The translations under genes were made by a program, and so were the position numbers. Positions 17,393 to 25,692 of a DNA stretch of 64,000 bases are shown here, piece by piece. Position 1 is the first letter of the stretch, and every line of letters starts with the position of its first letter. Source of the DNA: Bacteroides intestinalis DSM 17393 (lineage in GTDB: Bacteria; Bacteroidota; Bacteroidia; Bacteroidales; Bacteroidaceae); the NCBI RefSeq assembly GCF_000172175.1, contig NZ_ABJL02000008.1, forward strand, positions 248,001 to 312,000, read 5' to 3'. Under the pieces are notes generated by a model. That model saw nothing but the letters and a program-made list of their open reading frames with translations. It was not told where the DNA came from and searched no databases.

Positions 17393-19599
17393 AACGTTTC
17401 CGCAATCCCACTTTCTTTTTTATACATTCGTACCATTTCCAAGAGTTCATCTCCATACTTTTCCACTCCTTTTTTACCAAAGTAAGGAATGCGGAGAAGA
17501 GTGGTCTTATCTTCCGGCAATAAATTCGTAATACCGAGAATTGCCTTTTGTTGAATTACAGTATATACCGGTAATCCCAACCGGGATGCTTCTGCATTGC
17601 GCCATGCCACCAGACGCTTGTACAATTCGGGATGCAGGATGTCCGAAGGTACTTCCACAGTTGCCGCCCTTTTACGTGCAGAACTACTTCCACCGTCTTC
17701 AGTTTCGTCTTTACGTTTTCTTCTTCCGGAGAAGTTGCCGCCGCGTTTTTCTCCTTTATCCTTACCCGATGCGGCATCGTCAATGGAGAGGACGGACTTT
17801 TGTTTCAGATATTCGCCTACATGGAATCCCTTATCAATTACGAATTCCAGCAAATCGACTTTCAAGAGAAGCAAATCATCCAACTCTTCACTGACAGCCT
17901 TCAACTGTTTCTTTAGCTCTTTATTGTCAGACTCTACAATTGTACTACTTCTGATGGCATCCAAGGGCGTCAATTGTTCTTTGAAATATTCTGCTCCCAA
18001 GTGAATGCGCTCCTGCAAACTTTTATCTGTAGCATAATCCGCTGCACCATCAACCAGGCGAGTATATTGTAAGCTAAACTTTTGAGCAACTTTCGTAACC
18101 TTCTCATGGAAACGTTCCGTTTCTGATTTATATTCAACCAGCAGTTTAGGATAGAGTTTGTACAAGTGTTCATCCAATAACCTCACAAAACGCTTCAATG
18201 CCAGTTCCAATGGTAAGAAATCAAACAATCCTGATAACAATTCCAGAAAATACGATTGTTGCAATCTCCGGTAACGCGTTTCATCAGGCTCATTTCTACG
18301 TGCATCTTCTGTAAAGGTATCCACAGCACTGTCACTGATTACTGCCCTGGCAGATAATGGAGCACTTAATACCAGACCTTCCAACGTCTTGCAACGGCTC
18401 AGAGCCACATACGTCTGTCCATGTGCAAAGGAAGCGCTGGCATCAATTATTGCACGCTCAAACGTCAACCCCTGACTTTTATGAATGGTTATAGCCCATG
18501 CCAGTTTCAGTGGGAATTGTTTGAAGACTCCCTCTATATCTTCTGTAATCTCTTTTGTCTCTTCATCCAGCACGTACTTTGCATTGGTCCATTCTTCTTC
18601 TTGCAACATGAAGACGTCCTCACTTCCTTTGCTACGTACCTCAATGCCTAAAGCGGATACATTTACCACCTCACCGATCATGCCATTGTAATAACGGTGT
18701 TCACCGGATGAATCGTTCTTTACAAACATGATTTGCGCACCACGTTTTAACTCCAGTACTTCATCAGTAGGATAAGAATACTCCGGGAATTTTCCATCTA
18801 TCTGGGCGCGAAAGGTAAAAGAACGTCCGGGCAGTTGTGCCAGTTCATATTCATTGATACGTTGCGCCTGGTAATTATGGGTGGTAAGTTGGATATATCC
18901 TTCCTCTTTCGCAGGATTGAAATTTGGAATGTATCTACAGTTCAGTTCATCCAACAAAGTTTTGTCACAACGATTCTCCCGGATACGGTTCAACATATCC
19001 AGAAAATGAGTATCACTCTGTCGATAAACTTTCTTCAATTCAATGGTACAGTACTCCGATTTCCTCAATGCACGGCTGGAAAAGAAATAGGGAGTATCAT
19101 AATAGCGGTTTAGCATCTGCCATTCTTCGTCTTTGATAACCGGAGCAAGTTGCTGCAAATCTCCGATCATCAATAATTGTACACCACCAAAAGGCTTGCT
19201 ACGGTCACGGAAACGACGCAACACATCATCTATCGCATCCAAGAGGTCGGCACGTACCATACTGATCTCATCAATCACAAGCAGGTCTATACTACGCATG
19301 ATGTTAAGTTTCTCTTTTCCGAAACGGAAACGGTATTGTGCCTTACCATCTGCACTGAATGAAGTATCGGGTACGTAAGGGGCAAAAGGTAGCTGGAAAA
19401 AAGAATGAATAGTTACACCACCTGCATTAATAGCTGCAATGCCTGTCGGGGCAAGAACAACCATACGTTTAGGACTTCCGGACTTCAATTGTCGCAAGAA
19501 TGTAGTTTTTCCAGTACCTGCTTTACCGGTCAGGAAGAGATGAGTGCCTGTATTTTCTATAAATTGCCATGCAAGTGACAATTCCGGGTTTTGTTCCAT
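17380..19599 (-). CDS. PIF1-like DNA helicase with C-terminal HRDC-like domain
   Basis: The 739-residue protein has Walker A GKAGTGKTTFLR, Walker B LLVIDEISMV, the PIF1/RecD-type motif APTGIAAINAGGVTIHSFFQ and the C-terminal helicase motif AITIHKSQGLTFERAIIDA. A lysine/serine-rich linker (about residues 590-640) leads to an HRDC-like segment (YKRLVAWRNAEASRLGLPVY). This is a superfamily 1B 5'-3' helicase, probably acting in recombination, replication restart or unwinding of structured DNA. It is a single gene, convergent with the RmlD-like gene; its last three codons fall in the repeat element. Confidence 0.88.
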   Translation of the reverse strand: MEQNPELSLAWQFIENTGTHLFLTGKAGTGKTTFLRQLKSGSPKRMVVLAPTGIAAINAGGVTIHSFFQLPFAPYVPDTSFSADGKAQYRFRFGKEKLNIMRSIDLLVIDEISMVRADLLDAIDDVLRRFRDRSKPFGGVQLLMIGDLQQLAPVIKDEEWQMLNRYYDTPYFFSSRALRKSEYCTIELKKVYRQSDTHFLDMLNRIRENRCDKTLLDELNCRYIPNFNPAKEEGYIQLTTHNYQAQRINEYELAQLPGRSFTFRAQIDGKFPEYSYPTDEVLELKRGAQIMFVKNDSSGEHRYYNGMIGEVVNVSALGIEVRSKGSEDVFMLQEEEWTNAKYVLDEETKEITEDIEGVFKQFPLKLAWAITIHKSQGLTFERAIIDASASFAHGQTYVALSRCKTLEGLVLSAPLSARAVISDSAVDTFTEDARRNEPDETRYRRLQQSYFLELLSGLFDFLPLELALKRFVRLLDEHLYKLYPKLLVEYKSETERFHEKVTKVAQKFSLQYTRLVDGAADYATDKSLQERIHLGAEYFKEQLTPLDAIRSSTIVESDNKELKKQLKAVSEELDDLLLLKVDLLEFVIDKGFHVGEYLKQKSVLSIDDAASGKDKGEKRGGNFSGRRKRKDETEDGGSSSARKRAATVEVPSDILHPELYKRLVAWRNAEASRLGLPVYTVIQQKAILGITNLLPEDKTTLLRIPYFGKKGVEKYGDELLEMVRMYKKESGIAETLFSD

Positions 19600-19689
19600 T
19601 ATTTCATAAATGTTGTTTGGAGGTGTAAAGGTAACATAAATAAAAGAGGAAAAGCCCTATCGGCACATCTTTTTACATAAAAATGAAAA

Positions 19690-19770
19690 AAGCTACAAGC
19701 TACGAGCTACAAGTGGCTGCACTATATTCCGAAAGGCACTCGTAGCTTGTAGCTTGTAACCCGTAGCTTT
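19690..19770. repeat. Inverted repeat of AGCTACAAG words after atpG
   Basis: AGCTACAAGCTACGAGCTAC (from 19691) is matched on the other side (about 19737-19770) by its near-complement, made of GTAGCTTGTAGCTTGTAAC words. The right arm ends one base before the atpG stop codon on the minus strand. The architecture is the same as the TAATCACT elements, but the word differs. It lies where an atp-operon terminator is expected. Confidence 0.7.
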
Positions 19771-19771
19771 C

Positions 19772-20659
19772 TTACTTGAGACTTCCCGCGATTATATCCA
19801 ATAATTCGTTTGTAATCGCTTGCTGTCTGCTTTTATTATATTGCTTCGTCAAATCTTGTATCAGTTCATTCGCATTATCTGTTGCAGTCTGCATAGCAAG
19901 TGTACGGGCAGCATGTTCAGAGGCATTGGAATCTTGAAGTACAGTAAAAAGCTTCTGGCTCAACACCTTTGGCAGCAAATCTGCAATAAGTTGTCCGACA
20001 GATGGCTCCACTATATAATCATTCTGAAAACCGCGTTTTCCCGATCCTTCTGTTGCAGCAGTTGCTTCCACCTTACTTAAATCAATAGGAAGATATTCCT
20101 CACGCGTTAATATCTGTGCCCCCATCGACTTGAAGTGATGGTAGATCAGCTCTACACGGTCGATTTGTTTTTCTACAAACTCTTGCATCAACAATCCAGC
20201 AAGTTCATATGCTTGCACATAGGATGGTTTCTCTGCCATTCCCTGATAATTTCCTCGCGATGTATAGCCTAACTTCTTAGTAGCTTGTTCCACCTTCTTT
20301 CCTATAGGATATATCAGGATGTTCTCCTTACCAAGTGATTTGTATTCTTCCAGCGTTTCTCCAAGCTTCTTTACCACATTCGCATTGAAAGCTCCGCACA
20401 GCGAACTGTTGGATGAGAAAACCACGACCGCTACCCGCGTTACAGGACGCACTTCGGTATAAGGCGACTCGAACGTGGCATCTGTAGACAAGAAGTTTGT
20501 CAGAATTTCATTCAGTTTCTGTTGATAAGGCAGCATATTCTCAATCCGCGATTGTGCTTTGTGCAACTTTGCGGATGCCACCATCTTCATCGCCGATGTA
20601 ATCTGACGCGTACTCTTGACGGAGTTTATTCTGTTTTTTACTTCTTTTAAAGAACCCAT
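19772..20659 (-). CDS. atpG: ATP synthase gamma subunit
   Basis: This 295-residue protein begins MGSLKEVKNRINSVKSTRQITSAMKMVASAKL, the conserved N-terminal coiled-coil helix of the rotor shaft, and ends with the matching C-terminal helix (LIQDLTKQYNKSRQQAITNE). Gamma couples c-ring rotation to catalysis in the alpha/beta hexamer. It is the last gene of the atp operon, 90 bp after atpA. That spacer is filled by a TAATCACT repeat element. Confidence 0.97.
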   Translation of the reverse strand: MGSLKEVKNRINSVKSTRQITSAMKMVASAKLHKAQSRIENMLPYQQKLNEILTNFLSTDATFESPYTEVRPVTRVAVVVFSSNSSLCGAFNANVVKKLGETLEEYKSLGKENILIYPIGKKVEQATKKLGYTSRGNYQGMAEKPSYVQAYELAGLLMQEFVEKQIDRVELIYHHFKSMGAQILTREEYLPIDLSKVEATAATEGSGKRGFQNDYIVEPSVGQLIADLLPKVLSQKLFTVLQDSNASEHAARTLAMQTATDNANELIQDLTKQYNKSRQQAITNELLDIIAGSLK

Positions 20660-20670
20660 AGCATCTTTTT

Positions 20671-20756
20671 TAGTGGTAAGTGATTAATGATTAGTGATAA
20701 GCGGCACATGAGCGCATACCACTAATCACTTGTCACTAAACGTTAATCACTAATCC
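20671..20756. repeat. TAATCACT-word element between atpA and atpG
   Basis: Words such as AGTGATTAATGATTAGTG on the left and CACTAATCACTTGTCACTAA on the right form an interrupted inverted repeat. It fills nearly the whole spacer and includes the atpA stop codon (20750-20752). Because it lies inside an operon it cannot be a complete terminator. Confidence 0.7.
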
Positions 20757-22336
20757 AAATATTGTTTCGACATGAGATCCGCAGTTTCCTCTATCTTCTT
20801 ACAAACATCATCATCAATGACACCACTCTTTAGTACATCGAGTACATCCGCACGATGATTCATTTCAAGTGCTTCCAAAAAACTACGTTCAAAATCAGTC
20901 ACCTTATCTAACGGAACATTACGCAACAGTCCATGAGTACCACAATAAAGAATGGCAATCTGCTTCTCTACCGGCATCGGACTATATTGCGGTTGAACCA
21001 ACAAACGGGTATTCTTTTGTCCCTTATCAATGGTCAGTGCTGTAACAGGATCCATATCGCCACTGAACTTTGTAAATGCTTCCAGTTCACGATATTGCGC
21101 CTGGTCTATCTTTAATGTACCGGCCACTTTCTTCATCGCCTTAATCTGAGCATTACCACCCACACGACTCACGGAAATACCTACGTTAATAGCCGGACGG
21201 TTACCTTGGTTAAACAAATCAGTATCAAGGAATATCTGTCCGTCGGTGATAGAAATCACATTCGTCGGAATATAGGCAGATACGTCTCCTGCCTGCGTTT
21301 CGATGATAGGCAATGCAGTCAGTGATCCGCCACCTTTCACTTTACCTTTCAGGCTTTCCGGCAAATCATTCATTTCACGTGCCACTTCTTCCTGATTAAT
21401 AATACGCGCAGCACGCTCCAGCAAACGGGAGTGCAGATAGAAGATATCACCCGGATACGCTTCACGTCCTGATGGACGGCGTAAAATCAGTGATACTTCA
21501 CGATAAGCTACGGCCTGCTTAGAAAGATCATCATAAACTACCAATGCATGACGACCGGTATCACGGAAATATTCACCAATGGCAGCACCTGCAAACGGAG
21601 CATAATACTGCAACGCAGCCGGATCACCTGCCGTAGCAGCAACAACAATCGTATAATCCATTGCGCCATATTCACGCAATGTGTTTACAATGGTAGCGAC
21701 CGTAGAAGCTTTCTGACCAATAGCTACATAGATACAATACACAGGGTTTCCTGCCTCATAATTGGCGCGTTGATTGATGATCGTATCGATAGCAATAGCC
21801 GTCTTTCCCGTCTGACGGTCACCGATGATCAACTCACGTTGTCCGCGACCGATAGGTATCATGGCATCCACGGCTTTCAATCCGGTTTGCAACGGCTGGT
21901 TTACAGGCTGACGAAAGATAACCCCCGGTGCTTTACGTTCCAAAGGCATCTCACATAGTTCTCCACCAATGAGTCCTTTACCATCCAGTGGTGCTCCCAG
22001 CGGATCTATAACACGCCCCAGCATACCCTCTCCCGCCATAATGGAAGCAATTCGCTTGGTACGCTTTACGACGTAGCCTTCTTTGATTTTATCTGTAGAG
22101 CCCAGTAAAACAGCACCTACGTTGTCCTCTTCCAGATTCATCACAATCGCCTTGATACCGTTATCGAACTCCAACAGTTCGTTTGCTTCGGCATTGCGCA
22201 GTCCATAGATACGTGCCACACCGTCACTGACTTGCAGCACCGTACCGATTTCATCCAACTGCACACGGGTATCGATTCCCTCTAACTGGTGACGGAGAAT
22301 ATCGGAGACTTCGCTTACTTTTATATTTTCAGACAT
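20750..22336 (-). CDS. atpA: ATP synthase alpha subunit
   Basis: At 528 residues it has the full three-domain F1 alpha layout. The beta-barrel crown (residues 1-95) is followed by the nucleotide-binding domain with P-loop GDRQTGKTA and the Arg-finger region (RVGGNAQIKAMKKVAG), then the helical C-terminal domain. It forms the non-catalytic sites of F1. The last codon and stop (GAT TAG) are formed by the adjacent repeat element. It lies downstream of atpH with a 27-bp spacer containing one repeat arm. Confidence 0.98.
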   Translation of the reverse strand: MSENIKVSEVSDILRHQLEGIDTRVQLDEIGTVLQVSDGVARIYGLRNAEANELLEFDNGIKAIVMNLEEDNVGAVLLGSTDKIKEGYVVKRTKRIASIMAGEGMLGRVIDPLGAPLDGKGLIGGELCEMPLERKAPGVIFRQPVNQPLQTGLKAVDAMIPIGRGQRELIIGDRQTGKTAIAIDTIINQRANYEAGNPVYCIYVAIGQKASTVATIVNTLREYGAMDYTIVVAATAGDPAALQYYAPFAGAAIGEYFRDTGRHALVVYDDLSKQAVAYREVSLILRRPSGREAYPGDIFYLHSRLLERAARIINQEEVAREMNDLPESLKGKVKGGGSLTALPIIETQAGDVSAYIPTNVISITDGQIFLDTDLFNQGNRPAINVGISVSRVGGNAQIKAMKKVAGTLKIDQAQYRELEAFTKFSGDMDPVTALTIDKGQKNTRLLVQPQYSPMPVEKQIAILYCGTHGLLRNVPLDKVTDFERSFLEALEMNHRADVLDVLKSGVIDDDVCKKIEETADLMSKQYLD

Positions 22337-22342
22337 GTTTCT

Positions 22343-22365
22343 TTAGTGATTAATGATTAGTGCTT
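22343..22365. repeat. Single TAATCACT-word arm between atpH and atpA
   Basis: TTTAGTGATTAATGATTAGTG lies in the 27-bp spacer upstream of the atpA start. It matches the left arm of the element at 20671 but has no inverted partner. Confidence 0.6.
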
Positions 22366-22924
22366 ATACAATTCTTCTGTTCTTATCAATGAACTGTTGT
22401 TTCACTCTCTTAAGTTGCGTGGCAATGCTGGCATCCAGGCGGAAATCGTTAATATCAAATATGAAACCTCCTTCAATAGAAGGATCAACTTCAGTTTGCA
22501 ACTCCATCTGTGCATGTAGCAGAGCAGAAGCACTATTCCGAATGCGTTCCCAGACATCCCGGCTCACAGATACGGCGGTAATCAGTTTTCCTACGCCAAT
22601 ATGCTTCAACTTCCTGTATAGGTCGAGATAAGTCAGACAGATGTACTGCAAATAGTACTCCCGCCGATTTCTCAGCACAAGGGTGATAAAGCGGGAAAAT
22701 TCCCGGCTCACTTCTCCATTGCCTACAGCAGCGGTGCAAATCAGAGCAAACTTCTCCTTGATTTTCAAAATGGGATTATCCAACGCCTCACGTAAATCAG
22801 GATGCTTACGAAAGCTCCGTTCCAGCATACGCAATTCATGATATACGCGGTCTTCTGCCCCCGTATCTTTCGCGTATTCTATCAACGCTTTGGCATATCG
22901 CATCGAAACAATTCCTATATCCAT
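22364..22924 (-). CDS. atpH: ATP synthase delta subunit
   Basis: The 186-residue protein matches delta/OSCP: an N-terminal helical domain (ISMRYAKALIEYAKDTGAED-like start, RYAKALIEYA) and a C-terminal segment with GKLITAVSVSRDVWERI and IEGGFIFDINDFRLDASI. It forms the top of the peripheral stalk, linking F1 to subunit b. It sits between atpF and atpA; both flanking spacers contain TAATCACT-type repeats. Confidence 0.95.
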   Translation of the reverse strand: MDIGIVSMRYAKALIEYAKDTGAEDRVYHELRMLERSFRKHPDLREALDNPILKIKEKFALICTAAVGNGEVSREFSRFITLVLRNRREYYLQYICLTYLDLYRKLKHIGVGKLITAVSVSRDVWERIRNSASALLHAQMELQTEVDPSIEGGFIFDINDFRLDASIATQLKRVKQQFIDKNRRIV

Positions 22925-22933
22925 TTCCTTTAA

Positions 22934-22999
22934 TTATTAGTGATCAGCGATTCATAATCAGCATTACGCTAATCACTCATCGCCAATCGCTTTATCGCT
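22934..22999. repeat. Degenerate TAATCACT-word element between atpF and atpH
   Basis: ATTAGTGATCAGCGATT on the left and CGCTAATCACTCATCGCC on the right form an imperfect inverted repeat, with GC-shifted variants of the word (CCAATCGC, TATCGCTA). It fills the 77-bp spacer. Confidence 0.6.
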
Positions 23000-23001
23000 A
23001 C

Positions 23002-23508
23002 TTAATTGCTTCTTGAGGCTGCCAGCACTTCGTCCAGCATCCGGTCTATCATCTCCATTTGTTCGTGCTCTTCATCCAGATTCTTACGGATTACTTTCTC
23101 CGCAATATCTACAGAAAGCACGGCAACCTGGCGACGAATATCACGTATTGCCTCTTCTTTTTCTTGCTGTATCTGCTTCTTCACATCGTCCAGCTCTTTC
23201 TGCGCGGCAACTTCCGCCTGCTTGCGTGCTTCGACGATAATCTTGTCACGCTCGTGCATCGCCTCCCGCAGAATGCGCCCTTGCTCCTTATTGGCAGCAG
23301 CAACCAATGCTTCACTCTCAGCTTTCAGCCTTTGAAGTTGCGCATTAGCTTCTTTTGCCACTTCCAGCGATTGGTCAATGTAGGTTCTACGACCTTCTAC
23401 CATTTTGGTAATGACAGGAAAGCCATACTTCGCCAACACCACGAACACCACGCCGAATGACAAAAGCATCCAGAACAGCAGACCACTATCGGGTAATAAC
23501 AATGACAT
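23002..23508 (-). CDS. atpF: ATP synthase b subunit
   Basis: The 168-residue protein has one N-terminal membrane helix (LLFWMLLSFGVVFVVLAKYGF). A long charged coiled coil follows (about residues 30-165, e.g. EAKREANAQLQ-like and QQEKEEAIRDIRRQ). This is the dimeric peripheral stalk anchoring delta. It is preceded 18 bp upstream by atpE. Confidence 0.96.
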   Translation of the reverse strand: MSLLLPDSGLLFWMLLSFGVVFVVLAKYGFPVITKMVEGRRTYIDQSLEVAKEANAQLQRLKAESEALVAAANKEQGRILREAMHERDKIIVEARKQAEVAAQKELDDVKKQIQQEKEEAIRDIRRQVAVLSVDIAEKVIRKNLDEEHEQMEMIDRMLDEVLAASRSN

Positions 23509-23526
23509 AATTTATCTATATTTTAA

Positions 23527-23784
23527 TTATAAGAAGAACACTAACAGACACACAACTACCGCCAACAGGGCAACGCCTTCAATCAATGCAGCGGCAATAA
23601 TCATGTTCATACGAATGTCTCCTGATGCTTCCGGCTGGCGGGCAATAGCCTCCATAGCTGAACCACCAATTTTACCAATACCTAAACCTGCGCCAATAAC
23701 GGCAAGTCCGGCGCCAAGTGCTGCACCTAATTTACTAATTCCGGCTGCAGCTGCAGTAGCTTGCAATAATACAGATAGTAACAT
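23527..23784 (-). CDS. atpE: ATP synthase c subunit
   Basis: The 85-residue hairpin protein has two membrane helices joined by the conserved polar loop ARQPEA. The carboxylate is Glu at about residue 69 (AALIEGVALLAVV). The glycine-rich first helix contains GAGLGIGKIGG. The Gln and Glu-Ser/Thr ligand set of sodium-type c subunits is not seen, so proton coupling is more likely. The N-terminus begins directly with a hydrophobic stretch. Confidence 0.96.
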   Translation of the reverse strand: MLLSVLLQATAAAAGISKLGAALGAGLAVIGAGLGIGKIGGSAMEAIARQPEASGDIRMNMIIAAALIEGVALLAVVVCLLVFFL

Positions 23785-23811
23785 AATTCTTAATTTTTAA
23801 ATGGTTTATTA

Positions 23812-24963
23812 TTAATTGTTGTTTTCTTTCACTTTAACTTCTTTATGTTCTTCCTGAGCCAATCCGATAAATACGGCAGACAACATAGTGAATACATATG
23901 CCTGGATAAATGCTACCAGCAACTCCAACGCATTCATAAAGATGTTGAACAGCACAGAGGCTACGGTCAGCGTACCATTTAATGCAGGACCCATGCTGGC
24001 AGAAATAAAGATGAGGCACGTCAATACCAGCATTGCCATGTGCCCGGCCAACATATTGGCAAAAAGACGGATCATCAAAGCAAATGGCTTGGTAAAGATA
24101 CCGAAGAATTCAATAAAAGGCATCATCGGCACAGGTACTTTCAACCACCAGGGCACATCCGGCCAGAAGATATCTTTCCAATAAGTTTTCGTTCCAAACA
24201 GGTTGACGGCAACAAATGTAAAGAGTGCCAGCACCATCGTAATAGCGATATTACCCGTCACATTGGCTCCACCCGGAAAGATGGGAATCAGCCCCATGAT
24301 ATTATTTATAAAAATGAAGAAGAACGCTGTCAGCAGGTAAGGCGCAAACTTTCGATATTTCGGCCCTACACAACTCTTGATGATATCGTCGTTCACCATC
24401 ATAATAAACATCTCCATAAAGCCGATGAAGCCACCCGGAGCCGCACTGCCTTGCGGATGTTTTCGATACCACTGAGCAACAGCTAAAATAATAATCAGCA
24501 GCAATACACTGTTAATCAGCAATGACAACGTCACTTTGGTGATCGAAATATCCCAAGGACGTATTTCATTTCCAGCTGCGTCATATTCCACTACTTTACC
24601 TTCGTATTTACTACCTGCCGGAGCTATAGAGAATCCCTCGTAAGAACCTTCATTCTCTTCCAAACGAGAAGAGAGAAAAGCATGCCAGCCAGTCTGCGAA
24701 CTATATACGATAATAGGCAACGGAATAGTAACATGCGTCTTTCCCCATGTAGTGATATGCCATTCGTAAGCATCGCCAATATGTCCGAAGACGATTTCTT
24801 TCACATCTACCGTATTTTCTTTCTGTTCGGCAGAAGTGACATCATCCCGTTTGGCTATGCTGTCAAGCTCCGCTTCAACACCCTGTGCCGCAACGGGCAG
24901 AGTGGTGAACAGCATTCCCAGCATCAGGAGTATTCCAGTCAATAGATTACGCATTTGTTTCAT
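23812..24963 (-). CDS. atpB: ATP synthase a subunit with long N-terminal exported extension
   Basis: At 383 residues this is about 110 longer than the E. coli a subunit. The extra part is a signal-peptide-like start (LLTGILLMLGMLFTTLPVAAQ) and about 125 residues predicted to be outside the membrane before the first channel helix. The essential channel Arg is in FALMIRLFANMLAGH. Long N-termini of this kind are, from family knowledge, common in Bacteroidota. It overlaps the upstream small membrane-protein gene by 17 bp, so translation is probably coupled. Confidence 0.95.
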   Translation of the reverse strand: MKQMRNLLTGILLMLGMLFTTLPVAAQGVEAELDSIAKRDDVTSAEQKENTVDVKEIVFGHIGDAYEWHITTWGKTHVTIPLPIIVYSSQTGWHAFLSSRLEENEGSYEGFSIAPAGSKYEGKVVEYDAAGNEIRPWDISITKVTLSLLINSVLLLIIILAVAQWYRKHPQGSAAPGGFIGFMEMFIMMVNDDIIKSCVGPKYRKFAPYLLTAFFFIFINNIMGLIPIFPGGANVTGNIAITMVLALFTFVAVNLFGTKTYWKDIFWPDVPWWLKVPVPMMPFIEFFGIFTKPFALMIRLFANMLAGHMAMLVLTCLIFISASMGPALNGTLTVASVLFNIFMNALELLVAFIQAYVFTMLSAVFIGLAQEEHKEVKVKENNN

Positions 24964-25372
24964 TTTTCTTTTCTTTTTTCTGTTTCTTTCCTACTTCATA
25001 AGTAAAGAAGAACCACGTCTCATATATCAAATAGACTATGTAATAAAGGATGAATGTCAACAGAAATAACTTGGCTTCTTCACGTACTGCAAAGCAATAC
25101 ACCACCAAGAGTATCACGGAGAGCAACATTTTCATCACTTTCATCGCCATGTAAAGCAGCAACATCTTCTGCGGGGCATGTTTACGACACGCGTCGAACA
25201 TAGATATTTCAAAAAAACCGAACAAGAAGAAATACACCGGAATAAAAGGGTATCCTCCGAAATAGTGTCCAGGTAATAGATAATGTAAAATCCCTGCGCC
25301 CACCCATCCTGCTATTAACGTTAACAGGGTGATCTGGTATAAGAAATTGCGTTTTGTCAAGCTGATACTCAT
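24947..25372 (-). CDS. Small membrane protein in the atp operon (AtpI-like position)
   Basis: This 141-residue protein has four predicted membrane helices (NFLYQITLLTLIAGWVGAGIL, FIPVYFFLFGFFEISMF, MVLLVVYCFAV-like, FILYYIVYLIYETWFFF) and a lysine-rich C-terminal tail. No catalytic motif is visible. The position between atpC and atpB, and its topology, suggest a role like AtpI (c-ring assembly factor), but sequence similarity to AtpI is not obvious. It overlaps atpB by 17 bp. Confidence 0.75.
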   Translation of the reverse strand: MSISLTKRNFLYQITLLTLIAGWVGAGILHYLLPGHYFGGYPFIPVYFFLFGFFEISMFDACRKHAPQKMLLLYMAMKVMKMLLSVILLVVYCFAVREEAKLFLLTFILYYIVYLIYETWFFFTYEVGKKQKKEKKNETNA

Positions 25373-25422
25373 AGTACTAAATTAAAAATTAGAAATAAAA
25401 GATAATTCCGGAAAAGGAAACA

Positions 25423-25668
25423 TTAGTCAACACAGGCGGAAACCACTCCACCGCTTAACTCAACGAACCCACCTTCGATATCAAGAGTCTGTTCTTCGCC
25501 CCCTTCCGGTACATATATCACCTTTCCTTCACGAAGTGAGGACACGATGGGTGCATGTTGCGGAAGAATGGTAAACGTTCCTATCGTTCCAGGCAGCGTT
25601 ACACTTTCAATCTCTCCATTATATATTTCCTTTTCAGGAGACACTATGTTCAAATACAACTTCTTCAT
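25423..25668 (-). CDS. atpC: ATP synthase epsilon subunit, short form
   Basis: The 81-residue protein contains only the N-terminal beta-sandwich of epsilon (YLNIVSPEKEIYNGEIESVTLPG ... GTFTILPQHAPIV). The C-terminal two-helix regulatory domain present in E. coli (about 139 residues) is absent, so epsilon-mediated inhibition of ATP hydrolysis by those helices is not expected. It follows atpD by 24 bp. Confidence 0.95.
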   Translation of the reverse strand: MKKLYLNIVSPEKEIYNGEIESVTLPGTIGTFTILPQHAPIVSSLREGKVIYVPEGGEEQTLDIEGGFVELSGGVVSACVD

Positions 25669-25692
25669 AGCCTCTTTCCCTTCTTCTAATTT

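Noticed and set aside
25379..25405. AAATTAAAAATTA-type words upstream of the small atp membrane gene
   Set aside because: Low-complexity A/T sequence is expected in these spacers; no inverted arrangement is visible.
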